Source: Coptis chinensis
Lineage: Eukaryota; Streptophyta; Magnoliopsida; Ranunculales; Ranunculaceae
Reading direction: 5' to 3'
Assembly: GCA_015680905.1 (NCBI GenBank)
Contig: CM027385.1
Span: 18,234,501-18,298,500 of the forward strand
DNA length: 64,000 nt
The position numbers and the translations under genes were made by a program. This document shows, in pieces, positions 35,685 to 46,059 of the stretch. Numbering within the stretch: position 1 is the stretch's first letter; each line of letters begins with the position of its first letter. Under the pieces are notes generated by a model, which saw only the letters and a program-made list of their open reading frames with translations, did no database searches and was not told the origin of the DNA.

Positions 35685-37874
35685 TTAAGCCGCAGTACTT
35701 TTGCGGATCACGGACTCGGCGGCTTCTGCTATGATTTCATTCGCAGCCTCATCTATCGCCCCGGCTACCAACGCAGCGGCCCCTTGCCCTTCAGAAGTGG
35801 AGTCCGGAATTGGCACAGCGACCTCGGATAGTAGAGCAGCGACAGGGGCTTCAGGAAGGAGACGGACTTCTTTGGTGAGCCGGTCAAACTCCTCCTTGAC
35901 CTTCTTGGCTACCCTCTTCTCGGCTTGGGCCCGAAAGCTGTTCTGGAGCTCGTCCATATCGGCCTCATGTTGGTTAAGGAGAGCCGATACCTCCTCCTGA
36001 TGCTTCTGAGAGAGGGAGTCCAGAGCGGCGGCGTGCTTCTCTTGGAGGGTCTCGCGCTGATTACTCAAGCGGTCATTAACCTTGTCCATGTAAGCAAGGT
36101 GGGCGGCCTCTGCAGTTTTAAGCTCGTCCTGGGCCCTGAGCTTGTCCAGGTCCGCGGCTGCATTCTTCTTTTCTAAATGGGCGACTTCCTTGTCCAACTC
36201 ATCGATCCGTGCCCTGGCACCAAAGAGGTCGCGGATCATGAAGGAGATGTCCAGACTCATCTGGAAAAGGGAATAGGAGTTAGAATACTCATAGAGAGGG
36301 AAGAAAGATACTTGAATGAAAAGAAAAGGTTACCTTCTCCCAGCCGGTGTAGAACGAAGTCCGGTGAGACTCAAAGGAGCCCCCCTCAGCGTACGCCATA
36401 TCTTTGGGGAGATGAGACCCAAAGAACAGGGAGGAAGCCACTGCCGGATTTTCCAAGGTAGAGTCGTTGACAGTTAGAGTGCGGTTACGAAGTTTGAAAG
36501 CGGGGCAAAACGGAGGAACGGGTCCAGCGGCCCCTTTATCAGTCCGGGGTGCTACCTCCTTCCCGGGCCGCTGTTCCGCATGGGGAGGCATGGTAGGTGG
36601 AGATGTGTTCTTAGCTGGGGGACCCTCTTCAGGAGCTGAGGGTCGTGGACGTTTGGAGGCTGGGGGAGGAGAGGAATGAGCAGCAGCGAGGGGGGCGGCA
36701 ATGGGGACGACATCCTCATCCGAGTCACTGTCGAAGAGTTTGCGTTTGTTAACACCCATCTCTGAAGCTTGAGAAGTGGTGGAAGGGGAATGAGAGGATG
36801 AATATTGATTTTCCCAAGTGGTCAGGGATCGGTAGAGAGTACGGACTACAGAGGGAGAAGTGGTCTTGCAAACAGGCTTGGGACGGAGTGGGGGTTTCGT
36901 GGTATGGCGCTTTCCCTTAGGAGGTGGGGTGTCACGTGGCTTTCTTTCTTTGGGTGGAGGAGGACGGAAAAATGGGGAGCAATATTTTCCTATTGATTTC
37001 AATTCAGGGTCGGACAGTAGGGGAGTAGCGGTTATAGAGTCAATCCCGAGTTCACTATCACGGCTTGAGCAGGTCCCAGGTCGCAAATCTTCTGGAAAGT
37101 GGTGGAGGAAATGTGTTCGTAAGGTCGCGACTTTGAGTCGGGGCGCCAACCTGAAAAAGAGAGCCGTCAAGTCAGATGAGAAACCAAAAGATATACATCA
37201 ATGGGTGTAGATAAAGAGAGAGACTCACCACTAGGAAGAAAAGGCAAGTGGTTAAGATTCAGTTCGGATGGAAGATCCGCGGAGAGGAAATTGCCTGAGA
37301 TATAAAGAGGGTAGTGATGCCACAATTTGTCTGAGGAAGTGACACGAAGAATAAAATGCCGCTTTCTAGGGCAGACACAAAAGGAGTGATAGCCGACACT
37401 GACATCCTTGGTGCTCTTTTTGATGAAGAAGTGAGCGGTCATGTCGCGAACCGTTATCTTGTGTACTTCGGAACGGTTGTAGTGGTTCGCGGCATACATG
37501 ACCCTCCAGAAATTGCCAATGCCTTGGCAAGGGGGGATGTTAAAGTGATTACACACCTTGACATGAAGACGGGTGAGGGGCAAATGCAGGCCGGCAACAA
37601 TCTGTCCTACCGTGGCCACGAGGCACCCCGGCCTGTAGGGAACTAGATGCGGGAAATGAGTTAGGTCAGGCACATGCTCTAAGATGACGTCAGCGGGTAT
37701 CCCGTAAGCCACTTTAACAGCCTCAAGGTTAGGTCTACGGCTGCGTGGTGGGGGCGGCGGGAGGGCAAAAGCTTGCCCAGAGATTGAAGGGGCCTCGGTC
37801 TGGTCGGGGAGAGGTGGGGAAGCATGGCTACGGGACTGAGAAGAGGAAGAAGTGGCGGATCTCGGAGCCGACAT
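35685..37874 (-). CDS. Antisense gene of the Tat element (PF04195-like, coiled-coil tail)
   Basis: Opposite to gag-pol, as in Grande-type and other Tat elements. Three open segments with consensus GT/AG intron-like gaps at about 37,229-37,152 and 36,324-36,262. Likely start 37,874 (MSAPRSATSSSS). First segment: VAYGIPADVILEHVPDL, YRPGCLVATVGQIVAGLHLP, resembling the 'putative gypsy type transposon' family PF04195. Second: Pro/Lys-rich, with nuclear-signal-like NKRKLFDSDSDEDVV and SKRPRP. Third: a long coiled coil (35,700-36,250, DELDKEVAHLEKKNAA). Function unknown; possibly nuclear. Looks whole, unlike the sense strand. PF04195 match is from memory. Confidence 0.75.
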
Positions 37875-38175
37875 CGTGGTCGGAGTGGAAGACACACAAC
37901 CACAACAAGGCGGAGAAGGAAGGGGAGATGAACAGATTCTAATACCAAGGACAAAGGAGAAATACGCAATATAGTAATTAAACGGAGCTAGAGAGAAGAG
38001 GAGACCAACCTGAGGTAAAAGGAAAGCAGCCGGAGCAGGAATTTCCACAGAAGAAATCGGAGAAGACGACCGTGAAAGCGACCGGTGCTGGGAAACAAGA
38101 AGAAAGGTAGAGGGAGAGGTTGAGAGGAACTGAAAGGCAAAAGAAAAGCTAGGTGAGAGGAAAAATCGAGCGGGC

Positions 38176-38183
38176 TTTTTATA
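38176..38183 (-). promoter_or_regulatory. TATA box of the antisense gene
   Basis: Minus-strand TATAAAAA, followed by GCCCGCTCG, about 300 bp before the proposed start codon and about 240 bp inside the 3' LTR boundary. It suggests that the antisense gene has its own promoter and does not use the LTR. Confidence 0.55.
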
Positions 38184-38419
38184 AGAGGAGGGGGTAAGAA
38201 AGTAATTTGAGGGGAGCTGAAATCAAGGGGAAACCGAAAAGAACCAGCCAGTGAAGGACGCGTGGATGCACAAGAAACGAGGGGGCGCCAGTTGTACTCA
38301 CGTGGAAACTCGTGAATCCAGCGGTGAAAGGAAGACGGAAGGCTACGGTTGGAAAGTTTAATGTGGAGAACTCTCGACTCCCCGATCGAGATACTATCGC
38401 GGACTCGAGAGGGGGCATC

Positions 38420-38760
38420 TATAGTGGCAGGATGTAGCACCGGGATATCAATGGTGAGATGGGTCGGGTCAGCATAGCACATAAGTTCGCGATCCACCGG
38501 ATCGGGGTGACAGCGTGTGGTCACGGTACGGAAACCCTACACATGGAGCTAAGAGGACCGCGAGATGGAGGGACAGGTGGAGGGCCATGATGGATGAAAA
38601 GAAAGGTATAAAGAGTAATAGTGGGGAGAGAAAAAAGGGGGGATCCATTAACCTAAGAAAGGAGGAGACCTAGGAGAGAAAGAAGAGTGGGAGGGCTAAG
38701 AAGGAGAATAGTGCTTAAGGGCTAGGGAATAGTGCTCGTAAGAGAATTAAGGTTGTAACA
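38420..38760 (+). mobile_element. 3' LTR of the Tat element
   Basis: 341 bp, about 97% identical by eye to the 5' LTR. Preceded by the purine run GAGAGGGGGCATC (38,407-38,419) and followed by the AGAAA target duplication. Confidence 0.93.
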
Positions 38761-38765
38761 AGAAA

Positions 38766-39667
38766 TAGTAAAGATAGTATATTGATGGAACCAATATCCT
38801 AATTTCCAGACAAGGTCGGCCACTCTTGGCCAGTCTTCATTACCTCTTAAGGCGCTAAGGTGAGCAGTACATAGCAAAATAACTCTACAAAGTTACAGTA
38901 CAAAAGAATCCTAGTTGGAATCTACATTTTGTCACTTGGAAGAAAAATTATTAAATTTCACAGAAAGGGGCTGGAGAGTGAATTTGATTTTGATTACCGA
39001 TAGTTTGGCGATGAAGATGATCGAAGTCAATGAAAACCAAGAGTTCAGTACCTACTCATACGTCTTTTGAGTTACCAAGAATTCTGAAACAACAAAAAAA
39101 GGAACACCCTTTACTCAATTTCCATCCAAAACAAAAAAAGAACCAACCTTTAATAAAACAAAAACTTAAAAAATAAAACTTTAAACATTACCTTTGATGA
39201 GAGAGAAATTGAGAGAGAGGTGATGGTGACGAGCTGTTAGAAAGGTGGTGGTAGTGCTGGTGGACGAATTGTTAGAGAAGCCGATAAGAGAGATGGTGAG
39301 ATAGGCGGTGGAAGAGGTTTGTTAGAGTAGTTTCTCTTTATTATTTTTTTCCTTATCTGATTTTTCTGGGAGAGGGAAATTTTGGAGCTCCGCGCCCAAA
39401 CTTTTGGACCAATTTTCCAGCTATCCCGTCGAATTATTGCCGTGGGTTAAAATCCACGCCTATCACATACTATCAAGATCAAATCCGACAGTCCAAACTG
39501 TGGGAATACCAACTGCTATGATTGTGGAGAAACCAAATAGTGTCACATCATTCTACAACTATTATAAGTATACCAACAGCTACCAACTGTAGGAAATGAT
39601 TCTACAACTTGGAGCCGTGGCAAATGTTACGGGTCATCCGTGGCTAAAGGCCCATTTTCTTGTAGTG
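38766..39667 (-). mobile_element. Right end of CACTA1 (promoter side)
   Basis: No gene. Minus-strand CT-rich leader-like sequence at 39,190-39,330 and subterminal GCCGTGG-type repeats at 39,610-39,650, then the terminal repeat. The transposase is read away from this end, so its promoter should lie here. Confidence 0.6.
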
Positions 39668-39670
39668 TAT

Positions 39671-42600
39671 CACTACACCATAAATGGTGTTTAGCAACAA
39701 TTATAATCGTTACTTATATTTTTACTAACGCTTATATCCGTTACTTCTGGGGTGTTACAATAATTTAGGCAAATTTAGTAACGGATATATTTGTTCGTAA
39801 TTATTTTGTAATAGATAGTCAACCATTGATTGTCCACAGAAATCTTTCATTTCTAACAGATATAAGTGTTAGTGAAGCTTGGGGCCCTTTCATTACTAAC
39901 ATTTAGCGTAACAGATATAACCGTTACTAAAAAACAGTCCAGTGCAAAAAAATATATTTTTTCTAGCGCCAAAAGATTTCCACCCTGTACGGAGCTACAT
40001 CACATATGATTATCCACAATCCATCTTACATACAAAAATATTACATTACATTACAACTCAAGTAACAAGCGAATAAAAGAAAACCCGACTCAATTAATAT
40101 TATAGAATTAAAGCCACTAATCCAAATCCAAATTTACAGAACAAACACTTGTAAAAATGAATTAACCTAATCGTATCCATCCAAAGTTACAACAACAATT
40201 GTAACACAATATAATAGAAACTGAAAAACACTAACAAGCTGACACAACTACCAACTCGACCATTGAGAATATGTCGAGTACCAGTCAGAAGTAGCACCAC
40301 CATCTTCACCCTTACATTGTTGGATGTGTATACCTATTTTTACCAAAAAAATGTCGCTTTAATCTCATACTTCCCACATAAAAGAATAAACCACAAAAAA
40401 TTGAAGCCTAAAATGTAGTTTAATACCACAAAATGATGTAACGGGCATATTATTACCTCAATGAAGGCACTAGGATGTGCACAGTTCCGTTTCTCTGATA
40501 ATCTCAAAGTGTATTATGCAGCAATGCCGCAATATCAAATGTACCTCTCGTATTGCTTTGAGAACATCTATGTTTGCATTCAAATTCCTATGTGCCAAAG
40601 AAATGTTTATCCATCATAAAATAATCCGTTGATTACTAACAAATAAGGATACAAGCAAGCAATTAAACTCATGCACCTAAGAGACAATCGAAATTCAGAT
40701 GTCTAAACTTGTACTGTGAAAAATAAATCTCCTTGTTCAATCACTTAGTAAGCTTAACCTACACATAACCAAATCTATTTTACTTGATTCACCTTCCCTA
40801 AAAGATCACATGGATTCAACATGCATATCATGAGTCTGCCATGGTAGAAAAGAAATTAGACAAAAAGGTTCTCTCACCAAGGCTTAAAACTTAATCTAAA
40901 AAGCACTACCTCAACATTATCACACAATTCTTATAACACTTTAACAACACCTCGTCCTTACCACGATGATTTCCCACAACGTATTAGAAATGTAGAACAA
41001 CTACCACTCAAACACCATAATGCTAATGAGTCATCCATTTTCCAAGTGAATTAAATACAAAAAACAATATCTAAACACTACCAACAACCCATTTCCTTCA
41101 TAAGAACAAATTTAGTTTGTAATAATTTCTTTCGGTAAGGCAAGTAATTTCTTTTTTCTAATGACCAAAAAAAGAGTACACAAAAAACTAACCTTTAAGG
41201 GTATTAAAAGAACTTCGCTACACACCCAAGATTTGAGCAAGAACAATACCTGAAGGTGAACTTGGATTTCATTCTTCTAAATCTGATGACTCACAACTCT
41301 ATTCACCATGTCTAGACAGAATAGATTATATCAACGTAAGAAGTAAATGTACCATGTCTTTGGATTTCATTCTTCTGAATTTGATGACTCGAAACAAAAA
41401 TTTTGCCTTGCTGTCATCACAAAAATAATCATTGTTTCCCACCCTTTAAAACATAAGGAAATCAGTCAGTGTGCCAATTCTTCATCCTCTTCAGGAATGA
41501 AATAAGAGAAAGAAAAACAAATATTAGAGGCACACACACACTAAATCATTCATAACAAGTTATTGTAGTGTAAGGAATTTCATGCGGTCATAATAAATGA
41601 ATACCAAAAGGAACAATACATAATGACGGAATATCAAGTATTCAAATTGCAAATAAAACTAACTAGTGAAACTCCTGAAACTTACATTGATACAAACCCG
41701 TTACTTGCTAAATGAAACTGACTCAGTCTACAAACAGTGATGTAACGTTGTTACTTTCTAAATTCATTGCAGAATACCAGACTAGCTAGTAACATACTAA
41801 CATGGTCCATAGACATAGTTCACTTACAAACTAGTGGCATACAGTCAAGTCGCTCCTAAGTTGTTTGTGTACAAAAAATGAAAGTAGACAAGACTGAGCC
41901 ATTACCGCACACTACTCGAGCTGCGTTCACACTAATAAGGCACTCGATGTCTAAATTACTTGAAATTCAAATCTCAGTCTTGGAAATTGCTAGCAACTTG
42001 TTATTGAGTACCTAACTTGTAAATGAGTATTTTTTTTTTAAAATCGGCATAGTAGATACAAGGCTAAATACAGAATTGAAGTCAATTTTTAGTTCACAGA
42101 AAAATAAGCATTTATAAGCAAGTTGATACCTTAATCTGTAGAGCACCACATTTTCCAAAGAATCCCAGAATAACTAAAATCCCAATTAATGAAAGGGACT
42201 AGTGTTCATCACCTGCACAGATTGCAAAAAAAAAAAAAAACTTATTAAAGCAAACAATAACCAGTGAAACGACATGGTGTTAAATATGGTGTCATGGAGG
42301 GTGACCTAATATAGTTGAATAGGAGCTATAGAATAGAATGGGAGCACAGCTTAGAGGAGTTGAAAGAATCCAGAGCACCTGCAAATCTGCAATCAACTTT
42401 AAATTTAGTGAGGAGATATCCATTCATAAGTCAATTAGCATTTAAATCACATTCAGCATAATTCTTTAAAGTTTACACAATACAGATGCAATACACAACA
42501 AGATACTACAAGTTAGACTTCTAATGTATTCAAAATTCCTTGAAATTTTAGCTAGTCAAACTATTTGATCAAAGTGATATATTTTCTATGTGAATGTAAA

Positions 42601-43831
42601 GCAACAAACGTATGTTAGTTGTTAAGCAAATATGTTACACATAGTTCTGTACCTTTTCAAACGTATGTTAGTGAAAAGCTTCCTAGCAGCAGCCCCATGT
42701 GCACATCTTAAACCCACAATAAAAGTACACAATAATCTGTTATAATAGGAAGTCAAGCAAGTACCTTATTGTATCAAGAGGGTCCTAATGATGATGATGA
42801 TAAGAGTGTGTTACGCCAGCCGGGTAAAAAATAAAGTTCTCGTGAAGAAAACAAACCTAAGTATCACGAATTCCCTGAACCTCCAAATAAGAGAACCACA
42901 AAATGAAAGCCCTTAATTAGGGAATTCCAGTACCACATATGTTGAAACATCAAGCAAACATAGAAAATTTTCAACAAAGTAGATGAACAATGAAACTACT
43001 TTAAGAGGTGAACAAAAAAAAGAAAAGTACTATTGCCAGAGCCTTTTTCTCCAGATGAGCTCGAGAACCAAATGCGAAGAGAGAGATGAGATATCAAGCG
43101 AGAGCTTACCTGGTTCGTCTCCATCCTTAGAGCTCTATAAAAGAAACATTTTTTTTACATGAAAACTGACTAAATCATGAGTAGGTTAAGGTGTTTTTTA
43201 TTTTTGATTAGCCAAGCAACGAAATCATCCCAATCGTGAGCATAAATTTACATTCCAATGTTACAATTCCACACAAAACTTAAATTACCTAAATTTATCA
43301 GCAAGCGAACAAATAAACCTAATTTGACCAGTTCATGGAGCACAATTAAACTAAAAAACTCAGAAATTGACTAGTTAGTTTTTTGGGTAGGAGAGAGAAA
43401 ATAGATCAAGAGATTAAGAGAGAAAGCATATATACCTAGTGTTTTTTCATCTTCGTCGATGAGGGTTTGACAGAGGACACAATACATGGGATAGTGTTTC
43501 ATGGAGTCTTGTAGACCTGAGAGAGACGATAATTTTTTTTTCGATAAAGAAAGAGACGAGCATGGGAGGGGCACAATTGTTTTATTTACTTCAGTTTATT
43601 CCGTTAGTTCCGTATATACCCTTTTGGTCTTTATTTTAGTTTGTTTCCTAACGGACACAATTGTTACAAATGATTAAAATATTGCTTTGATAATAATTGG
43701 AAAAATAAATTGAAATATGCTAACGGATACCAAAGAACCTCACACTTATGTCTGTTAGAAAGGTTGTAACAGATATATTCGTTACAAATGGAAATTTTGC
43801 CCTGTTACAAAATGACCCTTATGGTGTAGTG
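39671..43831 (-). mobile_element. CACTA2: 4.16-kb non-autonomous CACTA element
   Basis: 13-bp terminal inverted repeats CACTACACCATAA, and TAT duplications at 39,668-39,670 and 43,832-43,834. Subterminal repeats differ from CACTA1: TAACGGATATAACCGTTAC-like inverted motifs recur at 39,690-39,930 and 43,610-43,810. No transposase domain on either strand. Subterminal motifs and termini match the left end at 50,535, so these two share a family. Confidence 0.93.
40248..43575 (-). CDS. Exon-like blocks in CACTA2 (cargo or TNPA-like gene), unassigned
   Basis: Minus-strand blocks with splice-like borders: 43,575-43,440 (MKHYPMYCVLCQTLIDEDEK, donor TAG/GTATAT), 43,138-43,111 (between TTTTATAG and GTAAGC), about 42,710-42,653 (RCAHGAAARKLFTNIRLK, donor AAAAG/GTACAG), 40,587-40,457 (acceptor CACATAG, donor TTGAG/GTAATA) and 40,333-40,248 (QQCKGEDGGATSDWYSTY, ends in TAG). 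The 40,587-40,457 block has a stop in the frame with GTFDIAALLHNT. The first exon sits beside the right terminus, as TNPA transcripts do. I do not recognise the protein. It may be a captured host gene or the element's own second gene, probably no longer coding. Confidence 0.35.
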
Positions 43832-44407
43832 TATGTTTTGGAATATTAATATCATGCTAGTGTTCTTTACTTTTCTTCTAGTAGTATAGTTCTTTAGAGT
43901 TAGGGAAGTATTCTTTGTGTTGCCTTAAAAGGGGTATACAACTCAGGGAGTGGCTGCCTAGGGGAAGTATTCTTTGTATTTGCCTTAAGTGCTGATTCAT
44001 TGAATGGTTGCCTAATTAGGAAGTACTTCTTGATGTTGCTCTTGGTAATATATTAAATGGTTGCACGAGCTTACACAAAAGGAAAGAAGATATTAATAGC
44101 ATAAACATAAGATTAATCTTAAGTAGAAATAAGTGTTAACGAGGTTTCATTCAAGAAGGCATCAATACTCGCTTTATTGCCTAATTATATTCTACTTATG
44201 AGAACAACCATGAAGCAGAAGGTCGCAGATTAAAGGTATCGGTGGATTCAAATCTCTTGAATTCTCTCTCATATAATCAATAACTAGTTTAGTTTAGTTT
44301 AATTAGATTAGCATTAGTAATCCTCAAATCTCTACAACCACTATTTTTAATCCCCCAAACCCGTTTTCCAATCCTGTCCTTATTCACAATACAACTTAAA
44401 AGTAGAA

Positions 44408-44757
44408 TGATATCCTACTCATTCTTTACTCATAGAGGAATAATTAGGTTTTGATCTCACATAGTTTTGGTCAATGACATCCATTATCTTACATATTCTC
44501 TTCCCATCTCCATTCCATACAACAAAACTTAAGTGTGTCAAATGGCGCCACTGCCAGGGAACGATATCATACTCACCCTTTACTCATAGAGGGATAATTA
44601 GGTTTTGATCTCACATAGTTTTGGTCAACGACATCCATCATCCACCATCCTACACATTCTCTTCCCATCTCTATTCCATACAACGACATCCATCATCTAT
44701 CATCCTACATATTTTCTTCCCATCTCCATTCCATACAACAAAACTAAGTGTGTCAAA
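44408..44757 (+). repeat. Tandem duplication of the LTR C end
   Basis: The last ~130 bp of the LTR (from GATATCCTACTCATTC at 44,408 to GTGTGTCA at 44,540) recur after the PBS from 44,562 (GATATCATACTCACCC) to about 44,757 (AAGTGTGTCAAAT). The second copy has an extra internal repeat of CATCCATCATC..CCATACAAC. The second copy is not followed by a primer site. Confidence 0.85.
44543..44560 (+). other. Primer-binding site after LTR C
   Basis: TGGCGCCACTGCCAGGGA, two bases after the LTR end. Matches the tRNA-Asp primer site of Athila elements. Confidence 0.85.
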
Positions 44758-46050
44758 TATAACAAAGATCAATTCCCACGAATGTAACAAACCAAACTGA
44801 ATATACATTATTTTTAATATATTCGAATCAATCCAAAATATATCAAATCTATAACTCATGAACTAGTTTATAGACATGCTTCCTACATTACCAATTGGAA
44901 AGATTGTGTTCATGCATAATAATAATCCCCCCTTGAAGGTCATCTAAACATATATTATATATGTCATATGATTAGAGAATAATTAGCAAAAAAAAATGAA
45001 TAAAAATATCAAGCAATTTATTCGTAACATTCTTTGTCCTATGCAAAGAAAACACGTTGACTAAAGGTATTATAACGTGTCAATTATTTCAATTTTTTGA
45101 CACAACATATATAACCCAAAAGTGGAAAGCCATATAAAATGTAAAGATTCAAGTGAAAAATTCTTTTTGCCAAGTACAACCTTGTTCTCCCATAGCTATA
45201 ACTCACAGTAAAAGGTAACTAAAGTAGCTAGTTCTAATACTACATTTAATTGCTTATGAAACATGCCAACATAATGCATGAGAGTGAAGGTCAAGGTTGG
45301 CAATTGAAAGAACAAAACAAACCAAAGTAATCATGTGACCCCTACTCCAACAAGCTACTAAGTCAATGTTTGTTCCCAATTACTAGTTTGTAAAAGTGGG
45401 TTCTAAATACCATGCTGTCTTTTGTTGAGAACTTGAATAGATTCCATATTGGTTAATTATTATGATGGCAATACAAGGTCCTAGACACCAAAGCTTTCCC
45501 CCTTCTTAGATCCGTGGAGGTGGTGATATATAGCTAAAAAAAAGGTGAAACTTTTTGAACATTGGTACTACACTAGCTAGCTCATTGTATCGGTAGCACT
45601 CTTTTTGCTCCAAGCAAGCACTTCCAATACTAACAGTACTAACAACAGTAATAACATCACTAAGAAAATCAAGTCACAACACATGGAGTAAATAGATCTA
45701 ACAAAAAATGTATTTTTTTAGAATCAAATAACTAATAACTATCAAGCAAGCACCTTGTATATAAAAGATTCATCTTTTATCGAATAATCTAAAGTTGGAC
45801 CAAACCCATAAACAACAACCCAACTTTTAAAAAAGTTGATGGCATAAATTCGTTACCTTGAGTAGATTGAACACTTGGTGACAAAAGGTAAATCTCTGAG
45901 ATGAATTGATACCCTAGACCATAGATCAATTTTAACTTTAGAAACCTTAAATCAATTTTATTTGAACAAAATCAATAATTGAAATGGGAGGGAGGAAGAG
46001 AATAATAACAAGAAGGGAGTAAAATACCAACTTAATGTAGTATAGGCCAA
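44758..46050. other. AT-rich stretch without recognisable gene or element
   Basis: No open frame with a known domain and no match to other repeats in the window. It could be older host intergenic DNA or a decayed internal region of the element whose LTR is C. Confidence 0.5.
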
Positions 46051-46059
46051 ACAAAAAAT

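Larger units (their letters stand above)
29400..38760 (+). mobile_element. Tat-lineage Ty3/gypsy retrotransposon nested in CACTA1
   Basis: Complete outline: 5' LTR 29,400-29,741, PBS, gag, protease, RT, RNase H, extra archaeal-type RNase H, integrase, antisense gene, polypurine tract, 3' LTR 38,420-38,760, and the target duplication AGAAA on both sides (29,395-29,399; 38,761-38,765). The second RNase H and the antisense gene place it in the Tat lineage. By eye the LTRs differ at about 10 positions plus one indel in 342 bp, roughly 3%; at plant rates of about 0.7-1.3e-8 per site per year that is about 1-2 million years. Gag-pol is broken in roughly eight places. Confidence 0.93.
21612..39667 (-). 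mobile_element. CACTA1: CACTA/En-Spm DNA transposon
   Basis: Terminal inverted repeats CACTACAAGAAA at both ends, and TAT target duplications at 21,609-21,611 and 39,668-39,670. Total 18,056 bp, or about 8.7 kb without the nested Tat element. Subterminal regions carry repeated motifs such as GCCATGGC, GCCGTGGC and GGCCGTGGCTAAA on both sides (21,890-22,030; 39,600-39,650), typical binding sites for a TNPA-type protein. The transposase gene reads from right to left. Mobile copy-number is unknown; the transposase frame is interrupted, so this copy is probably not autonomous now. Confidence 0.93.
20738..44540 (+). mobile_element. LTR C (Athila-type), split by two CACTA insertions
   Basis: LTR begins TGATAAGTGCTCAAAAAG at 20,738 and ends AAGTGTGTCA at 44,540. 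Without the inserts (21,612-43,834) it is about 1.58 kb, matching the uninterrupted E LTR (52,914-54,484, 1,571 bp). The right part resumes at 43,835 with GTTTTGGAATATTAAT, as in E at 53,800. It is followed by a PBS, so it is formally a 5' LTR although a 3' region precedes it. Confidence 0.88.

Noticed and set aside
38048-38524. Minus-strand open frame upstream of the antisense gene, into the 3' LTR
   Set aside because: Low-complexity Ser/Pro/Phe/Leu frame across leader and LTR; upstream of the TATA box in part, so not credible as coding.
44605-44787. Short plus-strand frame after LTR C
   Set aside because: Falls in the duplicated LTR end; a repeat-derived frame.
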